DNA of 64,000 bases, taken from Pseudomonas fluorescens (GTDB lineage: Bacteria > Pseudomonadota > Gammaproteobacteria > Pseudomonadales > Pseudomonadaceae). Of this stretch, positions 8,401 through 16,706 are shown in pieces (positions within the stretch are counted from its first letter, which is position 1; every line of letters starts with the position of its first letter). The position numbers and the translations under genes are program-made. The notes beneath the pieces were generated by a model. That model was not told the DNA's origin, did not search any database, and saw only the letters and a program-made list of their open reading frames with translations. The stretch lies in the NCBI RefSeq assembly GCF_001307275.1, contig NZ_CP012831.1, positions 5,324,501 through 5,388,500 of the forward strand. The letters run 5' to 3'.

Positions 8401-9324
8401 TCAGCGCGCGTTCGGGGCCTGGATCCCACGACGCACCCGCCCTGGCGCCTCGCCGTAGATTTCCTTGAATTTCTTGCTGAACGCAGCCTGGGATTGGTAG
8501 CCGACCTGTACGGCAATATCGCTCAGCCCCAGGTGTGAGTGGCTGAGCAGACTGAAGGCCAACTCCATTCGCACTTGCGTCAACAGTACCCACGGCGAGA
8601 CGCCGGCCAGCTTGACGAATGCGCGCATGAAATTGGCCCGGGACATGCTCGCGAGGTCTGCCAGGCCTTGGATGGTCCACTCGTGCGCAGGGTCCGCCAG
8701 CATCGCCTGCCAGGCCCGGCCCAGGCGCTTGTCGCCGAGCAGGGCCAGCGTGCCGCTGTCCTGGCCATGACTCGACAGGTGCGCACGCAGAATCAGGGTG
8801 AACAGGGCCTGGGACAAGGCGTCGAGCAAGAAGCGAGCGCCGGGCTGGTTCCCATCCGCTTCCCCGCGAAGGATTTCCACCAATGCCGGCAAAGGTCCGT
8901 TGGCCGGTAAGGCGCCGCTGGGAATCACCAGGTAGTCGGGCAGGGCGCTGAACAGCAACGAAGCTCGGTTGAAATGAAAACCACCGCAAAGCATGTCCAG
9001 CTCCGCGCTGGCACCGCCAATGCGGTGAATCGGCAGGGCGCCTCCGGTCACGATCCGGGGTGAGGTCGGCGTCACCATTTTCCCAGGGCTGTGCATGAGG
9101 TGCGGGGCGCCGCGCGGCAGCAGCAGGATGTCACCGGCGCGCATGGGCAAGCGCTGCCCATCGGCAAACTCGACGCGGCATTCGCCGGCCAGCACGATGT
9201 GATAGGGCGCCGTGCCCAGGGCATGCTGGCCGTGATCCAGGGCCCAGTCGCCCTGGAACTGACAGCGCAGGTCCAGGCTGCCGCGAACGTTGGCCAGGCT
9301 GATGAGTTTATCGATCGCATTCAT
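8401..9324 (-). CDS. AraC-family regulator with N-terminal cupin domain
   Basis: A 307-residue regulator. The N-terminal half (about 10-180) is a cupin-type sensor domain with 'YHIVLAGECRVEF' and 'MRAGDILLLPRGAPHLMHS'. The C-terminal half has two HTH motifs: 'WTIQGLADLASMSRANFMR' and 'GLSDIAVQVGYQSQAAFSKK', ending with the AraC signature 'F..GEAPGRVRRG'. It is divergent from the AhpD-like gene, and the 110-base gap carries three direct repeats suited to an AraC protein. It therefore probably controls that gene, perhaps in response to electrophiles or oxidants. Confidence 0.88.
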   Translation of the reverse strand: MNAIDKLISLANVRGSLDLRCQFQGDWALDHGQHALGTAPYHIVLAGECRVEFADGQRLPMRAGDILLLPRGAPHLMHSPGKMVTPTSPRIVTGGALPIHRIGGASAELDMLCGGFHFNRASLLFSALPDYLVIPSGALPANGPLPALVEILRGEADGNQPGARFLLDALSQALFTLILRAHLSSHGQDSGTLALLGDKRLGRAWQAMLADPAHEWTIQGLADLASMSRANFMRAFVKLAGVSPWVLLTQVRMELAFSLLSHSHLGLSDIAVQVGYQSQAAFSKKFKEIYGEAPGRVRRGIQAPNAR

Positions 9325-9340
9325 TTGAGCGTTTCGCCAA

Positions 9341-9392
9341 AAAAACTGAGCGGATTGAGCAAAACCGAGTGGCGCCAGGGTGAAAAACTGAG
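9341..9392. promoter_or_regulatory. Three direct repeats, probable AraC-type operator
   Basis: AAAAACTGAG occurs at 9341-9350 and 9383-9392, exactly 42 bases apart (four helical turns), with a degenerate copy CAAAACCGAG at 9360-9369. They lie between the divergent AraC and AhpD-like genes. Direct half-sites on one face of the helix are typical for AraC proteins. Confidence 0.5.
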
Positions 9393-9434
9393 GGCGTCAA
9401 AACAGTACACCCAACCCACTCAGGAGTTAATGCC

Positions 9435-9782
9435 ATGTTCAATAACTGGTCCGAATTGTTGCCCACCATTCAGAAAGCGTTTGGCGCGCTGGGCCGCAGC
9501 AACCCGAAAATGGTCAAGGCCTATATGGCGCTCGGGGAAGCCGCCAGCGAAAACAACGTGCTCGATGCCAAGACCCGCGAGCTGATCTCGATCGCCATCG
9601 CCGTGACCACCCGTTGCGACGGCTGTATCGCCGCCCACACGGATGCGGCGATCAAGGCGGGGGCGAGCCGTGAAGAGGTCGCAGCGGCCCTGGCCACTGC
9701 GATTTCGTTGAATGCGGGGGCTGCCTACATCTACTCGCTGCGCTCGCTTGAAGCGTATGACACGCTGAAAAAACCGGCGTGA
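9435..9782 (+). CDS. AhpD/carboxymuconolactone decarboxylase-family protein
   Basis: A 115-residue all-helical protein. It has the peroxidatic motif 'TRCDGCIAAHTDAAIKAGAS', with the CxxC pair and downstream His that mark the AhpD-like alkylhydroperoxidase group, and 'REVAAALATAISLNAG' in the C-terminal helix. By family it would be a small cytosolic thiol peroxidase or disulfide reductase, usually oligomeric. The CxxC favours redox chemistry over lactone decarboxylation. AGGAG precedes the ATG by nine bases. It is divergent from the cupin-AraC regulator. Confidence 0.88.
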   Translation: MFNNWSELLPTIQKAFGALGRSNPKMVKAYMALGEAASENNVLDAKTRELISIAIAVTTRCDGCIAAHTDAAIKAGASREEVAAALATAISLNAGAAYIYSLRSLEAYDTLKKPA

Positions 9783-9822
9783 CTCATAGCCGGTCCCAAG
9801 CCCCGGTTCCCTCAACGACACC

Positions 9823-10021
9823 GCAATGCTGTTCATTTAAGAAAGATGATGGACCTGTGGCGAGAGAGCTTGCTCCCGCTCGGCTGCGAAGCAGTCGTAA
9901 ACCGGTGGGTGCGGTGTATCTGATGCTCCGCATTTGACAGGTTTTGGGGCCGCTTCGCGGCCCAGCGGGAGCAAGCCCCCTCGCCACGGGTTTGTCGACA
10001 GCCTTAAGTGAACAGCATTGC
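9823..10021. repeat. REPIN (family A) bounded by a 19-base inverted repeat
   Basis: Two inverted REP units (9857-9900, GTGGCGAG..GCTTGCTCCC type, and 9946-9988) face each other across a short loop. The pair is flanked by GCAATGCTGTTCATTTAAG at 9823-9841 and its near-exact reverse complement at 10003-10021 (18 of 19 match). It fills most of the 408-base space between the AhpD-like gene and a small reading frame; nothing else is recognisable there. REPINs are non-autonomous repeats spread by RAYT transposases; no RAYT gene is in this window. Confidence 0.85.
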
Positions 10022-10190
10022 AACGATACCGGGGCTTTTTTGGCTGCCCGGGGCGATTGTTTCAGATGGCGCAATCAAGTCATCAGATTCCTGGGCATTC
10101 TCTAAAAACTGTTCGCCAGTGAAACTGATCCCAGAAGCGATCGACCGTTTCGGGCCGTCGCAGTGCTCTCCATCCTCCAGGAGATTTCCC

Positions 10191-10415
10191 ATGATCGACG
10201 TCACCTGCACCGGCAACCCTTGGTCGGACACCTCTGTTGCGATTCACCCAGAATACGAAAGCGGATTCCTGTTGCCCCAGTTGATGGGCGCCCTGGCCAG
10301 CGAGTCTGCAGCACCCGTTTCGAACGTCCTGTGCCAGCCGAGTACGAGCGGCGCCATGCTGGCGAAGGCGAGCGCTTTTGTGATGCGGGTGCTGAGGTTG
10401 ACGCCGACCCGCTAA
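10191..10415 (+). CDS. Small hypothetical protein upstream of cynR
   Basis: A 74-residue frame with a strong AGGAGA six bases before its ATG, which is the main reason to report it. The product begins 'MIDVTCTGNPWSDTSVAIHP' and is then mildly hydrophobic ('LLPQLMGALASESAAPVSNV') and ends with a basic tail. I recognise no domain. It lies 88 bases before cynR on the same strand and could be a leader peptide, an orphan gene or the decayed 5' end of a longer gene. Confidence 0.35.
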   Translation: MIDVTCTGNPWSDTSVAIHPEYESGFLLPQLMGALASESAAPVSNVLCQPSTSGAMLAKASAFVMRVLRLTPTR

Positions 10416-10503
10416 ACGCAACGCTGAGCCCGTGGCGGATGTGGACGCGACATGTCCCCTATACAATGCATCGCAATTACTCAAGCTCCAGGTGGTGGTT
10501 CCG

Positions 10504-11454
10504 ATGTTGCTACGTCACTTGCGCTATCTGTTGGCGGTTGCTGACCACGGCGGTTTCACGCGTGCCGCCGAGGTGCTGCACGTGTCGCAGCCGACCCTGT
10601 CGCAACAGATCCGGCAACTGGAAGAAACTCTTGGCGTGAGTCTGTTCGACCGCACGTCTCGCACGGTCAGGCCCACGGATGCCGGGGCGGCCTATATCGA
10701 ATGCGCCCGGCGGGTGCTGGTGGAGCTGGCCGCCGGCAAGCGCGCGCTGCACGACGTCAAGGACCTGTCCCGCGGCAGCTTGAGGCTGGCCATGACCCCG
10801 ACGTTCATGGCTTACCTGGTCGGGCCGCTGGTGCGTGACTATCGAGCGCGATACCCGAATATCCATCTGCAAATCTTCGAGTTGTCGATGGTTGATATCG
10901 AGGAGGGCTTGGCGAATGACACGTTAGACATCGCCATCGCATTCGATCAGGTCAGGAGCGCCGATATCGAATCGATCCCGGCGTTCACCGAAACCCTGGG
11001 GCTGATGGTGGGGCGCAATCACCCGTTGTATGACTGCCAGGCCGCGCTGACGGCTGAGCAGGTCGGGCGACTGGAGTTCGCCTTGTTGAGCCCGGACTTT
11101 GCCACCCGTACGTGCATCGACGACTACTTCGTCCAGGCTCGGATCACGCCCAAGGTGAGCATTGAGGTCAATTCGGTCAGCACGTTGCTGGAAGTGATCG
11201 GGCATTCGGCCGTCGCCACCATTCTTCCGGAGCCCATCGCCACCCAGGAGCGCGCACTGCGCAAGCTGGCGCTGCAGGACGCGGCGCCCCGGCGTGGAGC
11301 TTCGCTGTTGCGGCGCAAGAACAACTATCACAGCGCGGCGTCCGTGGCTTTCGTGGAGACACTGTTGCACGGGGTGGATGGCTTTGGGGCCGCTGCGCAG
11401 CCCAGCGGGAGCAAGCTCCCTCGCCACCGTGATCGAGGTGGGCAACTGCCCTAG
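10504..11454 (+). CDS. cynR: CynR, LysR-type regulator of cyanate metabolism
   Basis: A 316-residue LysR protein closely similar in order and wording to E. coli CynR: 'LRYLLAVADHGGFTRAAEVLHVSQPTLSQ' in the HTH, then 'GKRALHDVKDLSRGSLRLAMTPTFMAYL' leading into the effector domain. By family it activates the cyn operon when it binds cyanate. ATG 10504 matches the CynR N-terminus and has AGGTGG eight bases upstream. The gene is tail-to-tail with cynT, and cynS lies beyond. The last 20 or so residues ('GAAAQPSGSKLPRHRDRGG') are the translation of an inserted REP repeat, not a native CynR tail. Confidence 0.9.
   Translation: MLLRHLRYLLAVADHGGFTRAAEVLHVSQPTLSQQIRQLEETLGVSLFDRTSRTVRPTDAGAAYIECARRVLVELAAGKRALHDVKDLSRGSLRLAMTPTFMAYLVGPLVRDYRARYPNIHLQIFELSMVDIEEGLANDTLDIAIAFDQVRSADIESIPAFTETLGLMVGRNHPLYDCQAALTAEQVGRLEFALLSPDFATRTCIDDYFVQARITPKVSIEVNSVSTLLEVIGHSAVATILPEPIATQERALRKLALQDAAPRRGASLLRRKNNYHSAASVAFVETLLHGVDGFGAAAQPSGSKLPRHRDRGGQLP
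11386..11428. repeat. Single REP unit (family A) inside the 3' end of cynR
   Basis: GGGGCCGC..CCCAGCGGGAGC..CCTCGCCAC is one family-A REP half, the same as the right arm of the unit at 9946-9988. It lies in frame within the cynR reading frame and supplies its C-terminal codons. Confidence 0.85.
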
Positions 11455-11469
11455 ACCAGGCAGCGACCC

Positions 11470-12129
11470 TCACGCGGCAGTCGCCGTCCGGGCCGGTACG
11501 GCACACGCCTGGGGGTTGTCCGCCAAGGACCTGAAGCGGCGATTGTCGGCGTCCAGGGCGTCGATGGAGCCGGTCTCGATGTCATAGACCCAGCCGTGCA
11601 GGTTGAGCAAGCCCTTCTCCTGGGCCAGCCGCACACTCGGGTGCGTCTGGATGTTCGCCAATTGGGCGATGACGTTTTCACGCACCATCGAACTGACTTT
11701 CGCCGCGTCATCGACGTGAGGCCGTGACTCATTGATGACCCGTGCCGACTCGGCGTGTTGCAGCCAACCGCTGACCGCCGGCAGGTGATTCATGCAGGCG
11801 CATTTGGCGACGGCGGTCATGGCACCGCAATCGGAATGACCACAGATCACGATATCCCTCACGCCCAGCACCGCGACGGCATATTCCACCGTCGCGGAAA
11901 CACCGCCTGGGTGCGGGCTATAGGACGGCACGATGTTGCCGGCATTGCGGATCACGAACAGTTCGCCGGGTTCTTGCTGGGTCAGCAGTTCCGGCACAAC
12001 ACGGCTGTCGGAGCAGGTGATGAACAACGTGCCCGGGTGTTGCGTGGTGGCCAGGTGTTTGAACAGGTCCGTGCGTTGTGGAAAGACCTCTTGCTGGAAC
12101 TTCAGGAAACCTTCGATCAGCGCTTTCAT
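11470..12129 (-). CDS. cynT: CynT, beta-class carbonic anhydrase
   Basis: A 219-residue protein, the same length as E. coli CynT and nearly collinear with it. Zinc ligands are Cys39, His98 and Cys101, with the Asp41-Arg43 dyad in 'TCSDSRVVPEL'; 'VICGHSDCGAMTAV' is the second signature. It makes bicarbonate from CO2, which cyanase needs as co-substrate, and stops CO2 from leaking away. ATG 12129 was chosen over 12144 because it matches the E. coli start and has GGAGG nine bases upstream. It is the last gene of the cynS-DUF2790-cynT run. Confidence 0.95.
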   Translation of the reverse strand: MKALIEGFLKFQQEVFPQRTDLFKHLATTQHPGTLFITCSDSRVVPELLTQQEPGELFVIRNAGNIVPSYSPHPGGVSATVEYAVAVLGVRDIVICGHSDCGAMTAVAKCACMNHLPAVSGWLQHAESARVINESRPHVDDAAKVSSMVRENVIAQLANIQTHPSVRLAQEKGLLNLHGWVYDIETGSIDALDADNRRFRSLADNPQACAVPARTATAA

Positions 12130-12158
12130 GCTGCTTGCCTCCAATGAATAGGGTGTTA

Positions 12159-12407
12159 TCAGTTCGTGCAGCCGTTGCCGATCAGGCTGTATTCAAGAAT
12201 GTGGGTTTCACCTTGGGAATCGCGATAGGTCATTTGCACTGGCGTCGGCCCGCAGACATCGGCGGGCGTGGTGATGTCCAACACCTGGGCGATGTCCAGA
12301 TGCATGCCGTAGGCATAGGGAACGACGTCCGCAGGTGTGGTGGATGGTTGGGCATGGGCCGACAGCGAGGCGGTCAGCGACAGGGCCAGAAACAGGAATT
12401 TTTTCAT
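12159..12407 (-). CDS. DUF2790-family small periplasmic protein
   Basis: An 82-residue protein with a clear signal peptide 'MKKFLFLALSLTASLSAHA', likely cut after AHA. The mature part carries 'PYAYGMHLDIAQVLDI' and two cysteines ('DVCGPTP', 'NGCTN') as in the Pseudomonas DUF2790 family, whose role is unknown. It sits between cynS and cynT on the same strand with a 29-base gap before cynT, so it may be cotranscribed; this need not mean a role in cyanate metabolism. Confidence 0.85.
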   Translation of the reverse strand: MKKFLFLALSLTASLSAHAQPSTTPADVVPYAYGMHLDIAQVLDITTPADVCGPTPVQMTYRDSQGETHILEYSLIGNGCTN

Positions 12408-12497
12408 GAGTCATGCTCCACGCAAGAGTAGTGAGTTCAAATCAGCGATAAGTTGTTTGCAGCGAAGCCCCAGGTTCGCCTGGGGCCAGCGGGACGA

Positions 12498-12965
12498 TCA
12501 GAACGGACGCAGGGGCAGGAACTTGCCGTCCAGTGTGATCACCGCACGCGAGCCGCCTTCAGGGTCTTCGACTTTCTTGATGTCGAGCTTGAAGTTGATC
12601 GCGCTGATGATGCCGTCGCCGAACTGCTCATGAACCAGGGCCTTGAGGGTGGTGCCGTAGATCTGGATCATTTCGTAGAAGCGATAGATCGTCGGATCGG
12701 TCGGCACGCCAGCGAGGCTGCCGCGCAGGGGAATGATCTGCAGGCGGGCGACCAAGTCAGCGGTCAGGTCGAGCTTCTCGCCAATCACCTTGGCCGCGTG
12801 TTCCGGCAATGGATGCTGGCCGAGCAGGGCGGCGGTGACGTAGGCAAGGCTCAGGCCGGTGCCATCGGCCAAGTCCTGCCAGGACAGGTGCTTGCGTGCC
12901 TTGGCATCCAGCACTTCGGTGGTCAGGGCCAGGCTGATGTCGTTGTAGGCGTGGGACTGTTGCAT
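12498..12965 (-). CDS. cynS: CynS, cyanate hydratase (cyanase)
   Basis: A 155-residue enzyme that converts cyanate plus bicarbonate to ammonia and CO2 via carbamate. It lacks one residue relative to E. coli CynS but keeps the N-terminal helical domain ('LADGTGLSLAYVTAALLGQ') and the C-terminal catalytic domain. The active-site residues correspond to Arg95, Glu98 and Ser121 (E. coli R96, E99, S122) in 'YRFYEMIQIYGTTLKALVHE' and 'IISAINFKLD'. By family it is a decamer of dimers. It is first in its run and shares a 226-base divergent promoter region with a GNAT gene; CynR is encoded nearby. Confidence 0.96.
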   Translation of the reverse strand: MQQSHAYNDISLALTTEVLDAKARKHLSWQDLADGTGLSLAYVTAALLGQHPLPEHAAKVIGEKLDLTADLVARLQIIPLRGSLAGVPTDPTIYRFYEMIQIYGTTLKALVHEQFGDGIISAINFKLDIKKVEDPEGGSRAVITLDGKFLPLRPF

Positions 12966-13191
12966 GGCGTAGCTCCTATCAGTTTGGATCGGGTTGATGT
13001 CGCTTGGTTGAAGCCATCATCTGCCGCTTTAGCTATAGCGTCCAAGACCGATATGCAATGCAATGTATTGGTGTTGCCTATGGGTTGAGGCTGCGTTGTC
13101 GAGGTATAAATCCTGTAATTGTTGACCTGTACTAATCTCTTGGCAGGCACGGTAGGAGTAGTCATTTAACTAGCCAGCAGAGATACCTCGA

Positions 13192-13692
13192 ATGACGAAT
13201 CATGAAACCGATGTCGGCAGAGCCAATGAGGCTGATCTGGACGGGATCCTGGTGCTTCAGGCCGCGAATCAGATGGCCCGCGGCGGCTCGCTTTCTGCGA
13301 GCCTGCCAAGGGCCCGTGTGGCAGCGATGATGCAGGAAATGCCTCTGATTGTTGCGCGTCGAGAGGGTCGTATCACCGGTTTCCTGATGACTACCACGCG
13401 GGCGATGAATGCTGACTTACCGATCGTACAGGCGATGTTCGCCGCTTATCATGGAACGCCGGATGCCTATGTCTATGGCCCGATTTGCGTGGGCGAGGCG
13501 GAACGTGGCAAGGGTTTGGCCCAGCGAATGTTCGCGGAGCTCCGGCGGCTCGAGCGGGGGCGTGAAGGTATTCTTTTCATACGCAAGGACAATCAACCCT
13601 CGCTCCGTGCGCATTTGAAAATGGGTATGAAAGAAGTTGCTTCCTTTCCATTCAATGGGTTCGATTTTGCCGTTTACTCGTACATCGGTTAG
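13192..13692 (+). CDS. GNAT-family N-acetyltransferase
   Basis: A 166-residue single-domain GNAT. Acetyl-CoA binding is marked by 'VGEAERGKGLAQRMFAELRR' (the Q/R-x-x-G-x-G/A motif A), and 'IRKDNQPSLRAHLKMGMKEV' matches motif B. The N-terminus 'RANEADLDGILVLQAAN' is the usual first strand and helix. The substrate is unknown. It is divergent from cynS and followed by a REPIN, so it is probably monocistronic. Confidence 0.85.
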   Translation: MTNHETDVGRANEADLDGILVLQAANQMARGGSLSASLPRARVAAMMQEMPLIVARREGRITGFLMTTTRAMNADLPIVQAMFAAYHGTPDAYVYGPICVGEAERGKGLAQRMFAELRRLERGREGILFIRKDNQPSLRAHLKMGMKEVASFPFNGFDFAVYSYIG

Positions 13693-13746
13693 ACAGGAAA
13701 AAAGCGCTCACTGGACGATAGTGCCAGTCAGTTAAGCCTCATACCC

Positions 13747-13836
13747 GTGGGAGCAAAGCTTGCTCGCGATTGGGGTGAGCCAGTCGACAACCCATTGACG
13801 GGTCTGCCGCTATCGCGAGCTAGCTTTGCTCCCACA
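13747..13836. repeat. REPIN (family B)
   Basis: Two inverted units, GTGGGAGCAAAGCTTGCTCG at the left and its complement TATCGCGAGCTAGCTTTGCT at the right, enclose about 45 bases. This is the Pseudomonas GTGGGAGCGAGCTTGCTCGC type, distinct from family A. It lies between convergent GNAT and AraC genes. Confidence 0.85.
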
Positions 13837-13881
13837 GGTTTTGTGCCGTTTGATCTCTGACTGGCATTACCCACTAGACGA

Positions 13882-14763
13882 TCACCTGAGTGGCAGAAAG
13901 AGCTCGGTAATGGCTTGGTTCTCCGCAACGTCCGGAAAGAACGTAATACGCTGGCAGTAGAGGGGGAAATCTCCTGGCTCCTCACCGCTGGCCGGCAACC
14001 AGTCCCTGTACAGGTACAGCGCGGCGGGCTCGAGGTTGTCGGCGCCCCCTTCGACCCGCAGCACTGCACAACGTCCGGCGGGAATACTGCCAGCCTTGAT
14101 CGTTTCTCCGTTCGGCACGACAGGTCGGCCCGTCCCCGCGCATAAATCCAGGCGGTAGTCTTGCGGCGGCGTCGTGCGCGGGTCGGAGTGAAATACATTG
14201 AACGTCGGGCTGATCGAGGGGATCAGGCCGACACTTCGCCGCCAGGCAATGAAGCGTTGGAGGGTCGTACCGAGCGTCGAGGGATCGCCTCGGTGCTCCA
14301 TGATGGCGACGGGGGTCGCGGGAACCGTACGGATCTGTACGTCACTGGGCTGATAGGGCGTGGGCATGAGGCGGTTCCTCGCAGTGTGCAATGGCGTGAA
14401 AAGGGTGCTCCAGCGCTGCCAGTCGGGAGACTTGCGGAAATTCGAAGGCGGTTGTCCCACCCGTTGTCGAAATACGCGGGCAAAGGCGTCGGGTGCTGCG
14501 TAACCAGTGTCCATGGCGATCTGCGTAATCGTTTCATGTTCGCGAAACGCCAGTTTGTAGGAGGCGCGTTTCAGGCGCGCGAGTTGGACGTAGCGATTCA
14601 AGGGCAAGCTGAACGTCGCGATGAACTGCCGGTGAAAATGGTATTTCGAAAAAGCCGCAACGCCACTCAACGTATCCAGATCCAGGCAGTCATCAAGGTG
14701 CAGGTCGATGTAATCGAGGACCTTGCGCATGCGGGATTGGTAATGCTTTTTTGTGTCGGTCAT
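13882..14763 (-). CDS. AraC-family regulator with GyrI-like effector domain
   Basis: A 293-residue protein with the unusual order HTH first: residues about 7-110 carry the two AraC HTHs ('LDTLSGVAAFSKYHFHRQF', 'TITQIAMDTGYAAPDAFAR' ending 'GQPPSNFR'). Residues about 130-293 resemble the GyrI/Rob/BmrR small-molecule-binding domain ('VQIRTVPATPVAIMEHRGDP', 'AGRCAVLRVEGG', 'LYLYRDWLP'). Proteins of this kind act like Rob or SbmC-linked activators in drug and solvent tolerance. ATG 14763 gives 'MTDTKKHYQSRM', and the upstream extension looks non-coding. The EamA exporter gene ends 63 bases upstream on the same strand, so the two may be linked. Confidence 0.87.
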   Translation of the reverse strand: MTDTKKHYQSRMRKVLDYIDLHLDDCLDLDTLSGVAAFSKYHFHRQFIATFSLPLNRYVQLARLKRASYKLAFREHETITQIAMDTGYAAPDAFARVFRQRVGQPPSNFRKSPDWQRWSTLFTPLHTARNRLMPTPYQPSDVQIRTVPATPVAIMEHRGDPSTLGTTLQRFIAWRRSVGLIPSISPTFNVFHSDPRTTPPQDYRLDLCAGTGRPVVPNGETIKAGSIPAGRCAVLRVEGGADNLEPAALYLYRDWLPASGEEPGDFPLYCQRITFFPDVAENQAITELFLPLR

Positions 14764-14826
14764 GGTCTTTCCCAGTAAAGGCCACCAGCATGAGGCCGGC
14801 GAGCACAATGCGCTCGACCGATCTTG

Positions 14827-15774
14827 CTATCTTGAACTTGCAGCCTGCCGGGCTTCGGTGCCGACGACCAGCCAGATGCCGATCCCGGACACCGTCATCC
14901 CCACCATCATCTGCCAGGAAAGCGGTTCGTTGAACATGGCCCAGGCCCAGAGCATCGTAATGGGCGGGCTGAGGTACAGGACACTGGCGACGCGGGTGGC
15001 GGTCGCGCGGCGCAGGCACAACCAGTAGAGGCCGTAGCCGCCCATGGTCGACAGGCCCGCGGTCCACAAGACGCTCAGTGCGAAGCCTGTGCTGGACAGC
15101 GGGGCCAGGCTGCCATGGGCGCCCTCGACCAGGGCGAAGGCCAGGCCCGACACGCAACATTGCAGCCAGAGGTTGGGCAGCAGGCCCAGCGATTGTTCGG
15201 CGGGTAAGTGTTTTTGCCACAGGGTCGCGACGGCGAGCGAGAGCATGCCAAGCAACGGCAGGCCATAGGCCCACAAGGGCGCATTGCCCCACGCCAGTGC
15301 GCCCTGGGTCACCAGCGTGACGCCGAGCAGGCCGATGAGCAGCCCCACCCAGACCTGCCAGGCCAGTCGTTGCCGGAGTACGCCTGCGGCGAGCAGCGCC
15401 AGGCCCATCGGCAGCAGGTCGGCGACCAGCGCGGCCAGGCCCGCCGGCACACCCAGGGCAATGCCTTGGGTGATACCGCCCAGGTAGCCTGCCATCGCCA
15501 GCAGTCCGATGCCGGCATTCTTCAATAGTGCGACGGGCGAGGTCCGGCGTAGCGACCTGGCGACGAAGGGAAACAGGACGAGCGTGACCACGACACACCG
15601 CCAGAAGACCACCAGCAGGGCCGGCGCGTAATCGATGGAAAAGCGTGCGCCGACGAAGCCCGAGCTCCACGACACCAGCAATGCCGCTTCGAGTAACGGC
15701 AATGGAATCAGCCAGTACCAGGCTGGCCGGGGCAGGGAAGTGCAGGTCAGCGATTTATTCGGGTTCATGACCAC
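14827..15774 (-). CDS. EamA/DMT-superfamily transporter
   Basis: A 315-residue inner-membrane protein with about ten hydrophobic segments in two EamA repeats. The first starts near 'ALLVSWSSGFVGARFSIDYAPA' (the W-G/S-x-x-F motif) and the second near 'GNAPLWAYGLPLLGMLSLAV', which ends with 'ASVLYLSPPITMLWAWAMFNEPLS'. By family it exports metabolites or amino acids. A start two codons in (ATG 15768) is also possible. It is divergent from a LysR gene 68 bases away, which is its likely regulator. Confidence 0.85.
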   Translation of the reverse strand: MVMNPNKSLTCTSLPRPAWYWLIPLPLLEAALLVSWSSGFVGARFSIDYAPALLVVFWRCVVVTLVLFPFVARSLRRTSPVALLKNAGIGLLAMAGYLGGITQGIALGVPAGLAALVADLLPMGLALLAAGVLRQRLAWQVWVGLLIGLLGVTLVTQGALAWGNAPLWAYGLPLLGMLSLAVATLWQKHLPAEQSLGLLPNLWLQCCVSGLAFALVEGAHGSLAPLSSTGFALSVLWTAGLSTMGGYGLYWLCLRRATATRVASVLYLSPPITMLWAWAMFNEPLSWQMMVGMTVSGIGIWLVVGTEARQAASSR

Positions 15775-15842
15775 AGGCTACGAAACCCGGCTAATCTAAT
15801 AAATCAAAATGTAATGCATCAGTTGTTCACGAAGATTGAATC

Positions 15843-16697
15843 ATGACGGCCATACTCGATATCGACTTGATACGTACTTTTCATGCGGTGGCGCGGATCG
15901 GTAAATTCAGTGCGGCGGCGGACCACCTGCACAAAAGCCCGGCGGCGGTCAGCGTGCATATCCAGCGTTTGGAAGCGGTCGCTGGCGGGCGCTTGCTCAA
16001 CCGGGACAATCAATCGGTATCCCTCACCGCGTTGGGCCAGCGTTTGCTCGTGGCGACGACGGAGTTGTTGAGCACCCATGATCGGGTGCTGGCCGACCTG
16101 CACGGAACCCGTTTGGCGGGACGTATCACCTTGGGGGTGCCGGATGAGTACGCAGACCATGTGATCCGCGACATCCTCCCGACCTTCGCCGCCGCGTGGC
16201 CCAACGTGGTGCTGGAGCTCAAGACCGCGCCAAGCTATGCGCTACGCGACCTGGTGCAGCGCGGCAAGCTCCAGGCGGCAGTTATTGCCCAGCCGAAGGG
16301 GCAGGCGAATGCAGAGGTGCAAGTGCTGGTGTCCACCACGCCGGTCTGGGTCGGGCCGGCCCACACGATAGCGGCTTCGATGGAGCCGCTGCCGCTGGCG
16401 GTGCATGCGGCGCAATGCCCTTATCGGCAAGCGATGCTGGAGTCCCTCAGGCAAAGCGGGCGCAAGACCCGCATCGTCCTGGAAAGCCCCTCCAACCAGG
16501 CCGTCAAGGCCTGCGTGGAGGCCGGGTTGGCGATCAGCCTGATCGACCGTGGACGGGTGACGGCTGCCATGCGGATCCTCGAAGGCCTGCCGGTGATCGC
16601 GGAGCATGAGGTGGTGTTCATGCGAGCCCAGGCGTCACGCGGCGATGAAGCCGTGAGCCTGCTGGCCCGTGCCATGCAGCAGTATTTCCGGCTGTAG
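15843..16697 (+). CDS. LysR-family transcriptional regulator
   Basis: A 284-residue LysR protein. The HTH has 'LIRTFHAVARIGKFSAAADHL' and 'SPAAVSVHIQRLEAVAGGRL'. The effector domain begins 'GRITLGVPDEYADHVIRDIL', as in the LrhA/HexA/PecT-like subgroup. It is divergent from the EamA transporter with a short AT-rich gap between them ('CTAATCTAATAAATC'), so it probably controls that exporter and itself. It ends ten bases before a REPIN. Confidence 0.85.
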   Translation: MTAILDIDLIRTFHAVARIGKFSAAADHLHKSPAAVSVHIQRLEAVAGGRLLNRDNQSVSLTALGQRLLVATTELLSTHDRVLADLHGTRLAGRITLGVPDEYADHVIRDILPTFAAAWPNVVLELKTAPSYALRDLVQRGKLQAAVIAQPKGQANAEVQVLVSTTPVWVGPAHTIAASMEPLPLAVHAAQCPYRQAMLESLRQSGRKTRIVLESPSNQAVKACVEAGLAISLIDRGRVTAAMRILEGLPVIAEHEVVFMRAQASRGDEAVSLLARAMQQYFRL

Positions 16698-16706
16698 GCA
16701 TGGAAT

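Noticed and set aside
9823..10021. Inverted repeats considered as an insertion sequence or attachment site
   Set aside because: There is no transposase or integrase gene, and the arms are REP units; a REPIN explains them.
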